40,399 nt of DNA, taken from assembly GCF_000003605.2 (NCBI RefSeq), contig NW_003107091.1, forward strand, positions 373,617 to 414,015, read 5' to 3'. The stretch is from Saccoglossus kowalevskii (taxonomy: Eukaryota > Hemichordata > Enteropneusta > Harrimaniidae). This document shows, piece after piece, positions 14,424-26,600 of this stretch (within the stretch, counting starts at the first letter, position 1; each line of letters opens with the position of its first letter). The notes beneath the pieces were generated by a model. That model was not told the DNA's origin. It saw only the letters and a list, made by a program, of their open reading frames with translations, and searched no databases. The translations under genes were made by a program, and so were the position numbers.

Positions 14424-14433
14424 GTCACGTGAC
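14424..14433. promoter_or_regulatory. E-box palindrome GTCACGTGAC upstream of hnRNP K
   Basis: This is a perfect 10-bp palindrome containing the CACGTG E-box core with GT/AC flanks, the form favoured by USF/MITF/TFE-type bHLH-zip factors. It lies about 120 bp upstream of the predicted transcription start and about 90 bp upstream of the TATA-like box, a typical proximal-promoter position. Binding is inferred from the motif only. Confidence 0.45.
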
Positions 14434-14516
14434 CTACCTCATTGTAATTTCTGATTTTCTCTTCTATTGTTGCAGTCTGTAAGCTCCACCTGCGAGGTAT
14501 TGTTCAGAGGTAGACC

Positions 14517-14525
14517 TATATAAAG
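14517..14525 (+). promoter_or_regulatory. TATA box of the hnRNP K promoter
   Basis: TATATAAAG at this place is a good TATA-box match. It lies about 29-31 bp upstream of the first TCA of the following TCAG tract, which is the usual spacing between a TATA box and a start site, and about 115-120 bp upstream of the start codon. An alternative reading exists: a pyrimidine-rich tract ending in TTGCAG at 14475 could be a splice acceptor, in which case this stretch would be 5'UTR of an exon whose promoter lies further upstream. Confidence 0.5.
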
Positions 14526-14544
14526 GTTGGCTATCCATCAAATC

Positions 14545-14577
14545 GTCAGTCAGTCAGTCAGTCAGTCAGTCAGTCAG
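14545..14577 (+). repeat. (GTCA)n tetranucleotide tract at the predicted transcription start
   Basis: About eight uninterrupted GTCA/TCAG units. They begin at the expected start-site distance from the TATA box and end about 60 nt before the start codon, so the tract should span the cap site or make up the start of the 5'UTR. Each unit contains TCAGT, which matches the initiator consensus known from arthropod promoters (TCAKTY). No ATG lies between here and the start codon. Confidence 0.8.
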
Positions 14578-14638
14578 CGTGCCGGCTTTGGAGACCGTTC
14601 TCGTGCTCACTCTCTCTCCGTTTCACCGTAAACTGAAT
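14578..14638 (+). promoter_or_regulatory. HNRNPK: 5'UTR leader, pyrimidine-rich, no upstream ATG
   Basis: The 61 nt before the start codon are richer in G+C than the surroundings and contain a CT-rich run (CTCACTCTCTCTCCGTTTC). There is no ATG in any frame, so a scanning ribosome would meet 14639 first. The codon-frame upstream is open back to a TAA at 14480 and holds no earlier ATG, which fixes the start choice if transcription begins near the TATA box. Confidence 0.6.
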
Positions 14639-14699
14639 ATGCAAGACCCGGCCTTAATGGGTGATGACGGTGCACTTGGAATGCAAGATCAGCAAGAAG
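14639..14699 (+). CDS. HNRNPK: hnRNP K coding exon 1 (1a)
   Basis: Encodes residues 1-20 ([20 protein letters not shown]) plus the first base of codon 21. The ATG has A at -3. The donor is AAG|GTAAGT and leaves phase 1, which exon 2 completes as Gly. This N-terminus is acidic and shows no known domain; N-termini of hnRNP K proteins are poorly conserved before the nuclear localisation signal. The downstream intron is the longest of the gene at 10.4 kb. Confidence 0.85.
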
Positions 14700-17600
14700 G
14701 TAAGTTCATTTTTTGTGTTTTTTAAATGTGTTAATTTGTGTGTCATTGTCTTTGTACCATTCTGTGACTCCAAACCTATTCTTTCAATTTGTCTCTTGAA
14801 AGCCACAGAATTATTCTCAATGTGCTTTTAGAATGCTTTCGTTTTAGTTTTTGCAAAACTGATTATAAATTAGGCATAGTTAAAGTTGTACAGTTTTTAT
14901 CATTAAAAAGCTTGCTCGAAAGCAGAATGCTACAGGAGTCAGCTGGTAATTTCATCGTATAACTGTCATTCTCCTAAGCTTGCTCTGTACTGACCTAATG
15001 AAAATTGAGGTTTAGTGTGTTTCTAGGAGACAGGAGGGACAACATCCGTTCATGTATTATCCCACACGTCGGGCAGATTTTTGTTGAAACTGTTGTGTTG
15101 AATGCCTAATAAGACAAACAAAAGCTGTCCCTGCTGAAACTGAATATCTTTTATTACGATATATATGCATAGGTAGTTGCTTAATTTCAAGATGAGCTGG
15201 TTTTATTCATTGTTTTCTCCACCATAATAAATGGTGAATGCCATACTGAGCTAAGATGTTAATACAGTTGCTTATCGAAAAGTGTTGGCCTACATACGTT
15301 TCTTTAGCCAGCCCCTTCTAATAACATTATATTTTTAACACTGTAAGCCATTAGTTCATACTGTTGTTGCATTGCTGTGCTAGTCTCCTGAGACCTTGGA
15401 AAAAAACACTTGAGGGGATATGTACCATCAAGGTGGAAAATTTATGCAAAATGTTGACACTTGTTTCCGAGAAAAAGACCCACTGAAAATAGGTGTCTGT
15501 TGATCTGAGATGCATTTCGATTTTTTTCACCACTATCGTGATTTGATTTCAGCTTTGCATAATTTGTTGAATAGAAAGCTTTTCACTTGTTAATGGCTAC
15601 AGTGTGGGGACTAGTGTCAAAACCTCCCATGCATTTACTTGTCAACGGCAACTTTAAAAAAATGTTCACAGCTTCCTTTTCGCACCTCTCATTCAGTTGT
15701 CTTCCTATACCATCTATTGATTTTGCAGACTAGTTCTTTTCAATGTCTGTTTTCACCAAGCTCCACCATTGATCAATGTATCTTCTCACTGCTGTCTTTC
15801 TATAAATATTGGTCTAAATTATACAAAAAAAAAAATTCATAAAACTCGCCATCCTTTTAATTAGAAAAATAGAATGAACCATGCATATACAGCCATTTAT
15901 TGATAACCAATAATATTACAAAACATCCCTGCTTTGAGTTTTGAAATTACAACATGAAAAGAAAAAACAGATATAACAGTGCATAACCATGGCAACTGCT
16001 TGACAGTTTCCTGTAGCAGTGGCTTTATGACATTGTAGAAGCCATGATTGCTGAGAAAATATCCCTAACAAGAACTGAATATCAGAAGGTCAGACAGTAT
16101 GTATACCATAATGATGTTTCAGCTTTTATCAAGGATTGCATAGGCAGTCTGGTGGTGTCTATAAAAATTATACAAGAAAAAAAGCTGGCCTTTTTTTAGC
16201 AAGTTCTGGTTGAGTATTAATTTGTTGCATTCTGACAAGCTCAGTGTATGAGAGTAACAGTCACAATGGACTTTCATGATTTTCTATATGTATACATAGG
16301 TTTCATGAATTAAAAAGTATCTCATTAGTAGAAGGAATACATTTTAATGCGTCACACAAAGAGAAGTGTGATGAAATATATTACTTGTGAGGCTAGGGAG
16401 GCGCGACAGCTACAGTGGCTACAATAAATCTGCAATAAGCTGGGGGATGGTATTAATGCAGCCGTATGTAAAGTAAGCTTAGAGGATTTTCTAGCTAAAT
16501 TGAAAGGAAGAAAAAAGAAATTGATGAAACTTGAGATAGAGTTGAAGGACAAAAAATGTGGAAGGAGTGTAATTTATTTCAAGTGCATTGGTAGTCAGGT
16601 TTTTATTTTTTTGCGTATATTTCTAGCTTAGACCCAAGCGTAATGCGAATAAACTGTCATTTCTACTGCAGTGTTTGATGTGTAAACAGTCTTTGGAGAT
16701 TGTGCTACATTAGTATGAATAGTCAGTCTCGTCAGCTGCTTTTCTATTTTACGCTTCAGTCTGAAATTCACATGGATACACGTTAACACGTATCGATAGT
16801 GTGAAATGCAACAGGTTTCCAGCCTGAAGAAAACAATAGCAGTCTTGTATGAAGAACAAACATTCTTTTTAATTAAGTGTTGGTATATTGTTAGCATAGG
16901 GGAGCTTTGGTGAATGCCAAATGAATACTCATTACTTGTTAGCTGGCTGCTACTGCCATTAAGGTCAATTGTGGTTTGCATTAATTATTAATTAGCTGAA
17001 ATTCGATTCTGTTTTACGTTCAGGAAATTGTAACAGAAACGACCATCTTTTTTCTCTGGCACTTTTCCCAAAAATGATCTTCTACTCTTTGTAATGTAAT
17101 ATGAAAAATAATGTAATATTTTTTTGCCTTCCTCTCCTAATTTATGTATAAATGACATTAATAGCGGTTTGCTAATTTTTGTTTTTCTTTACTGAGCTTA
17201 TTCAAAATTTAGAAACAAATTGTCTGAGCTTGACCTTGGGTCTTATTTAAGTAAAATAGAATTGGTTTAGTAAATATTAATTTTTAAGAAAATGGTAGTA
17301 AAACAGTGCTCGTTATTTAAATATCTTAACCATAGTTACAGTAAAGTGCTTTAATTTTGCTAGGAAAAAATGTTCAATGAAAATATGTTCTGGTCACTAT
17401 GATGCAATTTAGGCTTTTTAAACTTCTTAAAATTCCAAATAAACATTTTTGGCAACCAAAATTTTTTTCGTATTTGTAGAATTTAGCTTGTCCACTCACA
17501 ATTTTATTGGTTAGTTTTATTAGCCATGATGTAAGATGTGTTTGAAGGGTTTCCTCTTAGCTTGCAGCAAGGCCCCACCCATTCAATGGAAAGAGGGGAC

Positions 17601-20600
17601 ACGCAAGTTAAAACTAATGATCAGAAGCTAGATTACAAACTACCAAGAGGTGAGAATTATTCCTGTTAGAAAATACCTTCGGTCAGTTTGGTCTGAATCA
17701 TTTTATAGCACTGGTACTAGTTAAAATAAAATGGTTAATTTACTCTCTGATCCATGGATTCGTGGCTGAAATAGTTAAAAGGTAGGAATTAGTATATCAC
17801 ATGAAGTATTATTTAAATAATTATACCAAGACGGAAATTAAATACAATCTAAATTTACAAATCGTTTTCTTGAAAATTTCCTGTCTGCACACAAAATTTC
17901 CATCATGTCTTTATTACACAGAAGTAAAAACAATTTTAGTGTAGATTGAAACTAACAAAAAAATTGTACTGTCGTATATGCTGGGTTTTTGACATTCAAA
18001 CATGTCAGGAAATTAGTGTAAATCACTTGAAAAATAGAATTACTGATGTGATGACCAGCTACCAGTGGGAACATCATACCATTTTTCCATGGCAACGTTT
18101 CAGTTATACTGAACAAGGCTAGTCCAGGTTGTCATTAATGAATGTTTGTTGTAGAATGTCTACTTATTGGAATAGATAGGGAGGTTGAATGCAAAACACA
18201 ACTACCATTACGTACTATAATTATTGTATTTCCTCCCTTTTTTTGCTGATAAGATATGAACAAAGATTAGTGATCACTATGCTTCCCATAATGCAATGCT
18301 TTGTCAGCGTGCACTACTGCCCCAATATAATAGGAAATAACAGGCACTGTATTTTACAGTTTGTCATTATAAAATATAGCTGTGTTTTTGAATAACCCTA
18401 TTTATATTACGTTATACCGGTATGCGGATCTAAACTCAACTGCCTTTTGTGTAGACTGACTCCTGTTTTCTTTCAACTGAATACACTTTATACTGAACTG
18501 CATTTGCGAATTCCTTGCAAATAAAAATACTGATGATTAGTCAGAAAAAATTGTATAGTTTTTTCACAGCCAATTTTTTTAATTCATCAAAATTTAATAA
18601 TATCGGCGCATTTTCCTAACTCTTTGAAAGCCAAAGCTTTAGTGGTTTTCCTAAAATAGACCTGCAGTAATGTTTCCTTTTTTTTTTTTTTTCTTCAAAA
18701 ATGAAAATATGTTCATTTGGTCTTGTATTGGGGGAAAATAATATATATAAAAATGTATACAAATATAGCACCAAAATTTTGACTGAAACTATTGGTAAAT
18801 TTGATATATGGTTGAAAATAAGTAGTATTCACATTGTCAAAGTTGTACTTGCCACGCGTCACTTTGTCAGTGAACAAAAGTTGACTGATCTGCGGAAATG
18901 ATTAATTTTGACAATTTCTTTTGACCCTATCTGTTATTTACATGCATTAAAGGGCTATTGGCACATGTTTCTAAATTCTTGTTGAAGGAATGTCTCTGCT
19001 TCTTTCCTGTGATCAGATTTGATCAACTCGTCGGCAGATGTTATAAATTGGGGCTGTCTCCGAGGGCATTTCATCAGAACGTTACAAAAGCTTTTAATGG
19101 CATTAAAACGGTGCAGCTTAAGGGCAAGAATAAAACATTCGGCCCAGCTCTACGTATCTCAAGCTGCTGAATGTTTACATTGTAAAGCAGTTGACTAATG
19201 ATACTTTTTTTTTTCGGTATTATTTTATTTCTAAAGCTTTTGGGTTTATTTCTATAATCTTGGTGATTTTCCTTATTTTGCGACATATTCTAATAATTAA
19301 ATGTGTGGTGAAGTAACTCTTGAAAAATAATTGGGTAGCATTTTCTAGAAATGGTGATCAAAAATACTTATAGTTGTATTGATGGATGAATGGTTATTCA
19401 TGACTTGAGATAGCACTTATTTTCAAGGCCAAAATAAAAAAAAAATAATGTAGAAATATTCAAATAATGTAGGGAATATCAAAGAACACCAAGGCAAATT
19501 CATTGGGTATCAAAGAAATAACAAGCAAGACTGTTCCATCTATTTCTTAAACTTGGGCATTTTTTCATCACTTTGTACAAATTACTGTTGAGCCAATCTG
19601 ATGACATCCTATTGCGCAATCTATTTCTTACTAGCAAACCAACTTAATGAAAGGTTTTCACTGCCGTCTATGACATAAGGTGATATAGCACAACCTTGTA
19701 GATTTAAAAGGTTAAATAACGTATAAGAATGTTTGTTGCCTTTGACAGCCATCAGTTAGAATTAGGTATTTTTTGGCCTGATTTACTTTTTTCTGACTTG
19801 TATTTGATGCATTTGTGCAATACAGGAAATGTGAGGTATCTGGAGTGAATAAGTATTTACTATTATTCAGGATGCAAAACAACACATCAGCCAGGTGTAT
19901 TCAAAATATTTGTTAAAAAAACGAATTTGCTCAAGTAGTAGTGTATGCACTTGCATTTACAAATGACATGTGTGGTCAGAATAAGTTAATAACATAGTAC
20001 ACCATAAAAATATGTTTATTTGTATTTCTAAGAGATGTGCTTCTAATAGACCATTTTCCGTTCACTGCGAGAATCACGCGTTATGCGTGAAATCGAACGT
20101 AAAAACAGGACAAACAAAGGTCATAGCGCCGTAGTCGCGTCAAACATCGCGTGGGATTCAACAAACGCGAAAGTATTTCGGGGACATTTCCATGCTTAAT
20201 AATGTGCTGTCCACATTTGATGATGGGCAATTTTGATTAAGTAAGGGTATTCGGAAGCAATATTCCTCTGTCGAAGATCGGCCGGTCAATGTAAGCTGCG
20301 AAATAAAGAAATTCTAGTTCAAAATCAAATCGTTTGATTTTGCGGCAGACGTTCGACGTGCGTCTTTCATGCATCTCGCGAGATCTCGCAATTGTACGGA
20401 AAATCACCTATTAGAGCAAATATCACTGAGACTTTACTATAGGTTCTAATTAGAGGTTCAAAAATGAGATTTATTTTGCTGTGATGATCACTAAAATGTT
20501 GGGTACATCAAATCAAACATGCTCGATATAAAACAGCTGGTTTTCAGCATTTTTATTTTTGCCTGCAGGCTGGGTGGTGTTCTTAGCTGGCCTGTGGACA

Positions 20601-23600
20601 GGGCAGTGTCTAATGCCCACCACATCTGTCCCACTTGTTCAGAGATTTATATTTGTCATGGTAATCAGCATTTTTTTTTAAATATGCGTATGCAAAACAC
20701 AATTTTGAATTTGCATAAGTAGCTGCAACCTCCACAGGTGGTTGGTCGGTCGGTTGGTTTAGGGATGTCCCATCAGAGAGATATATTGAGTGAGTAGAGC
20801 TAGCTAGTGAACCATTCACTATTAGACAAATACGCAGGCAGGCAGGCAAGCAGGAAACCACTATGGAGGGTAAGCTTTTTTGTATTACGTGTTCCTAAAC
20901 ATTCTTACTATGAGCATACGTTTTTAATTTACTTCATGCTTGTTAGCTGCAGTGAGCGAGGTCAGTCTAGTCACAGTACCTGTTCTACCATAATAGACCA
21001 CATATCTGGCGTAGCTATTAGTATTTAGAACCTTCATCTTGTGCTTAATGGCTGTTTTAACTGAAATTTAACAGATTTATATTGGAGGCATGTTTTCTGC
21101 CTTTAATCGTAAATTATACTGGTAGTTGCATCTGTGTTGATCCATTTTCATTTTGAAAAATTCTAGTGAGAGATATTTATACCGTCAAAGTATGGGAGTT
21201 GTTTGTGATTTCAACCTCTGAGTTATAGAGTTCGCCTCGCCCAAAAACAAAGTGCTTTGCTTGGCTTTGATTATTATTTCAGTAAACGTGTAAACAAGCA
21301 GCATGATCTCGTGTGTGATCCTCTGCCAGATCATGAATAATGCATGGTCCTTTAAGTGTTAACACGTATATATACATGTATACTTTGTATCTGAACAACG
21401 AATCAATGCCGTTTAAAATATACTTTGACTAACAGCATTTTGTATTTCGTTGTGACACAGGTGGTGTGCGCAAAGCAATCTGATTACGTTAAACGCACTG
21501 AGAGTAGAGACCCATGTGTTATCAGATTTTCTATACAGTAAAAGATTTTAGTTATATTTAATTAAAAACTGTTCAAAATAAGTGTTAATTTGATTCCAGC
21601 ACAGGGTTTTTAACCACTTTCTTTAAATTACGGTTCTCTTCGGTGTTGTGTGTTGTTCAGCCAAACAGAAACCTCGGTATATTAATACGGAGGTAATATT
21701 TTACCTATAAACTGGAACAATGATGGATTACGAGTGTAAATATATATATATATATATATAAAGCCATTAGTTGGTCTGTTGACCCTAAACAGTTCACATA
21801 AAGCAAAATTCCTCATGGACATAATATAGATCAAATCATATGAATTATTATAATTCTGGCAGATCAGCAGCTGATATGAGAATCTGACTAAATATGTATT
21901 TTTTATGTTCATGAATATTGTCCTTGTATGATGAAATAAAAAAAATGATTCTATTTTAGCAGGTTTTATTAGTACCTTTGCAACAAATTTTGTTCTAAAG
22001 TTCAAATTCCAATCATGCCACTTTATATTAACCCAAATAAATTATTAATGCGTTGATTCAAAAGCCCATTTTCTGTTTCTAACTAGGTCTCGGGTGACTG
22101 GCTTCTAGCATGACCATGTAGTACCGTAAAATCTGTATTAGAAGCCGCATCCCTAATAGAAGTCGCACCCATTCTTTTTGAATGTTTGAGAACCAAAAAT
22201 TCATCATTTCTCATATGTGTAGATGCTCTAATAGAAGCCGCATCCCCTCTGTTGCATTGTACCATTTTAATAGAAGCCGCGGTTTCTAATACAGATTTTA
22301 CAGTATATGCTATCTCAGTTATATGTTAGTGCTATATTAATTACGTTCACATTTTACTATTTTGTGTGCTGAATTTCTTACAAACTTTGACATAAAAAGA
22401 CCTGGTGAGTGTACCAAGTCATGGTGAAAAACTCCTGATCTAAAAAGAGGCTGACAGTTATAGTAAAATTTTGGAGCTCTGTATTTCCCTCGACATTAAA
22501 ATTTTGCGAAGGGAAGTGTACTTGTGGGCTGATAAGAAGAAGAAAAATAGTGGCTATACTTTTAATAATGTCAAACTTTGACAATTACTACTCAAAAGCT
22601 TGCAAATGTTGAGTTTAATATATTTTGTTATATTTGGACTACATGTATGTAGCCGCCTTCAGTTAAGATTGCGTATTGCCCATGTCCTCCATTGCTTTAA
22701 AGTAAATTCCGGCTCCAATTTGGCGATGTATTTTATTCTTGTGGGTAAAAGTGTAGCTTTGTCAAAGGAAAGTGACTTCCTCGCTGATCGTGCTGTATTG
22801 TTCCATCATCAAAATGACTTCCTGTCACAAGAAATTGATTTGAATCATAAAAGCCTTGTAGAATTCTGTATGTGTCTCTCAACGCACAAGCTTAATTTTT
22901 TCTACTTATGGGTGCTTTACATATTAATTTGAAAATAATAAATGAAATTTTATGTGTACTTTATATTCCTGGTGTTATAAAGTATAAATATTTAATGTGT
23001 TTAATCTTAATTCTCTTAGAGAAATAAGAACTATAGAATATCAACCAAAGAAAGTTGTCTATTTGCATTTTCACGCTCTATTCAGAAAATTTTACAATAT
23101 GCTTTTTTAAAATAAAATCATTCCCTAATTTTGTCCCCAGACAAATTCACAATTATGTGGCTTTCCATTTATTTCCTTCTAAAGTAGTGTCATTGACAAG
23201 CAACTTTTTTGTGACTACCCCTGCTAAGTTTGCTTTTATGTTTATCTTTAATGATCAAATATGGTTTGATATATAGAAAGATAGTCCCCACTTTATGGCC
23301 CTAGCTCATCTCCTCACAAATTCAAACAAGCACAGACATAGGATTATTTCTTAATCCTTGTATACACTGTAATGACTTTTGGGCTGTTTCTAAGGAAGCA
23401 ATTTCAATTTTCTATTGTGTCTTTCATGATAAAAACTGTCATCCCTGACATCAGCTTGCGAGTGACACATTCAGTGTTGTGACGACTCGTTTCTACTCCT
23501 AATATTCTGTAAATAGATTTAATTGAACGGGTAAGGAAAAATGTGACATTTTATACTTATTTCAGTGAGGGGGGGAAAAAAACAGCTAGTCGCAAATGCC

Positions 23601-26600
23601 TGGAAATTATTGCATTGCAAAACTTTGGCAGCAGTAAAAATTCTGCAAGATGAATTACAAAACGAGAAAAATAGTGAATTTTCTTACACTGAAGTTATCA
23701 CGACTGTGATAATCAAGACAGAATCACTTTTTAGAAATTTAGTCTCTGCTAACTCCATTCATTATGTGAACATTTATGTTACCGGTAGTAACAGAGTACA
23801 TTTATTGCCCCATCATTTAGTATGCAGTAAAAATTATACAGCTTTATTTTCAATCTTTTCAAAATTAGGGTCAATTGTAAAGTCAATTATAATTAATTAA
23901 AAAAAAAATTGATTGTGGATTTATTATTCAGTGAAGAAATCTGGATGGTAAAAATTGACTTTGATAAAATGACAGGTTAAATATTATGCTTTTGTGGGGT
24001 GATAATTCAATTAGTTCATGAATGAAATGATTTGGTTTGCAGCCTCTCCATATAGCATGTGAATATTTAAGTTGATTGGTGACAGCTTTTGAGAGTTGCA
24101 TTTTACTGAATACATNNNNNNNNNNNNNNNNNNNNNNNNNNNNNNNNNNNNNNNNNNNNNNNNNNNNNNNNNNNNNNNNNNNNNNNNNNNNNNNNNNNNN
24201 NNNNNNNNNNNNNNNNNNNNNNNNNNNNNNNNNNNNNNNNNNNNNNNNNNNNNNNNNNNNNNNNNNNNNNNNNNNNNNNNNNNNNNNNNNNNNNNNNNNN
24301 NNNNNNNNNNNNNNNNNNNNNNNNNNNNNNNNNNNNNNNNNNNNNNNNNNNNNNNNNNNNNNNNNNNNNNNNNNNNNNNNNNNNNNNNNNNNNNNNNNNN
24401 NNNNNNNNNNNNNNNNNNNNNNNNNNNNNNNNNNNNNNNNNNNNNNNNNNNNNNNNNNNNNNNNNNNNNNNNNNNNNNNNNNNNNNNNNNNNNNNNNNNN
24501 NNNNNNNNNNNNNNNNNNNNNNNNNNNNNNNNNNNNNNNNNNNNNNNNNNNNNNNNNNNNNNNNNNNNNNNNNNNNNNNNNNNNNNNNNNNNNNNNNNNN
24601 NNNNNNNNNNNNNNNNNNNNNNNNNNNNNNNNNNNNNNNNNNNNNNNNNNNNNNNNNNNNNNNNNNNNNNNNNNNNNNNNNNNNNNNNNNNNNNNNNNNN
24701 NNNNNNNNATGCTGCCGTGCCTACTTAGTCTGCTGGTTTACTTTGACAATCATTTTTATTTGTTTTTTTATATTGGTCGCATGTCATTGCCTTTGTTAGT
24801 AACCATTCTTCTCTTATTAATTCAAGCTTGTGCTTTCGTTTCCATTAATGGCCAGTTGTATGTCTGTAATTTGTTTCCTCATGACGTGTATCATGCCATA
24901 TAAAGTAGCTTCTCAGAAACCGTTTTATTTATTTTATCTTATGCATGTTATACCATCTTATCTGGTGTCTATTGATAGGAATCTAAGCACAGATTATAAA
25001 CTGGAATTCGGATTAAATTATTTATATGGAAACATGCATGTTTCTCTGTGCAACCTTTGGGGAGATTGCCGTTCAGAATTTCATTTGATAATGTGTAAGC
25101 TAAAATTTCATTTTGCATCCACTTTGTTCATGGAACTTTGTTTTGATTGTAGGAAATAAACGACCAGCTGATGAGGAGATTGGTAATTCACAATCTAGCA
25201 AAAGAACTAAAGGTGGCGGTGATGGCCCTAAAGTGGATTTGCGTATCTTGTTACAGAGTAAGGTAAGTGTCATCCAATCAGCTGTAGGTATTTGCACCAT
25301 GTGACTTGAAACCACCAGAAAGATATATGAAAGCTTTAGTTTGGTGTTGCTTTTGGCATTAATTTGAAATTTACCTTTTACTTCAGAATGATAGTATGCT
25401 CTGGTTCAAGCTAGTAGATTTGAGAAAAAAATATTGCTATTGTGTAACTTGGAAAGCCATCGGCATGTTTAATATTCTTACTCCAGGGTAGTGGGATCAT
25501 CCTAAGACCTGTAGTGAGGAATATTAAAAATAAGCTTGTTTAACAGTCTCAGGGGTGTGTTACTTTTGTTAGCATCTGTTTGGAATATTCATGTAAATGT
25601 AGATTTTAATATCCTCTGATATGACAGAAACTGCTATGTTAATATAATTGTTATGGCATAAATTGAGGTGATTAACTCAGCCATGTAATTGCACTTTGAT
25701 GGAGTCGTATTGTGGTGATTATGAGGTAGAGAGAGATGCATGAATTTTAATAAGACGGTAGGCAAGACAAGTGATTGGTTTCTGCTCCCTGTATTTGGAT
25801 TTCTATTCACATGTTCGTCAATATCTCACCCTTTTGACAACGTGAAAGAAACACATTGAATTGAGATGTTTAGGCTAAGAACTAGGTTTCATTCCTTAAG
25901 AATGCGTCATGGGAATTTGAATGATTCCTCATTAATTTTTAATATGTTTTATCCTTGGCTCTTTTCTTGTTGGCTGTCCTACATTATGAAATAGAAGCAA
26001 CGATACTCGCATCTGGAAGTACATTCTGAAGTTGTTTTTTTGTCTGTCTAATGAGCATCTCAGTATTGAAATATGAAACAATGTACATGATCGTCTTTAA
26101 TAGTCTTTGGGATGTCGTTTATATTCCATTGCTCTGGCTAGTCAAATAAATGAATTAAATGCAACTATAATTTATGTTAAAAGGGTGTTGGGCTTCACAG
26201 AATTATGCTTTCAAATTTTTTTGTAAATGCACGTTGGATTCAGATGTATATACTTTGCTACATGAAAGGTAAATTAAACTTGCACATTCGCGCAATGACT
26301 GTCCTTAAAGAGATAATATAGAGAATAAAATAAAATAAAGTCCTGCTAGTGAAATAGTCTTTCTAAAAATGATGTGGGATGGGTTTGAGCTCCTTTTTGT
26401 AAAGCCTGTAGGACGACATGCATTCATCCCTGTTTGCCTTTGGAACTAATTATTTGTAGTATGTAAATCGGATTTCAAATTCTGAATGATTGGAAAATTT
26501 ATGTAAAGTATTCAGGCCTTCAAAAACAAATTTTAATGATATTGTAGGATTATTTTGAATGGATTTGATCATTTTGTTGTAATTTAATATGAAAAATTCA

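Larger units (their letters stand above)
14700..25152 (+). other. hnRNP K intron 1 (10.4 kb)
   Basis: GT-AG intron in phase 1. It contains candidate exons 1b and 1c, MITE copy B, the 184-bp MITE, a TA microsatellite and the gap. A block near 18958-19170 is less AT-rich and open in one frame, but it has no splice sites in the right phase and no known homology that I recognise. Confidence 0.85.

Noticed and set aside
14457-14475. Splice-acceptor-like TTTTCTCTTCTATTGTTGCAG before exon 1
   Set aside because: Kept only as an alternative: the TATA box and start-site spacing downstream explain exon 1 without an upstream exon, and no donor partner is identified.
16628-16981. Minus-strand open frame of 117 codons in intron 1
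   Set aside because: No domain, no codon or homology signal, inside an intron of the opposite-strand gene.
20572-20661. Exon-like block after TTTTTGCCTGCAG with a donor at CATG|GTAATC
   Set aside because: It is open when entered from exon 1 but leaves phase 0, so exon 2 would be read out of frame. The peptide is hydrophobic with no match to hnRNP K.
24076-24903. Long open frames of 275 and 210 codons
   Set aside because: They run through the 593-base gap of N; the real bases on either side give only short, unrelated peptides.
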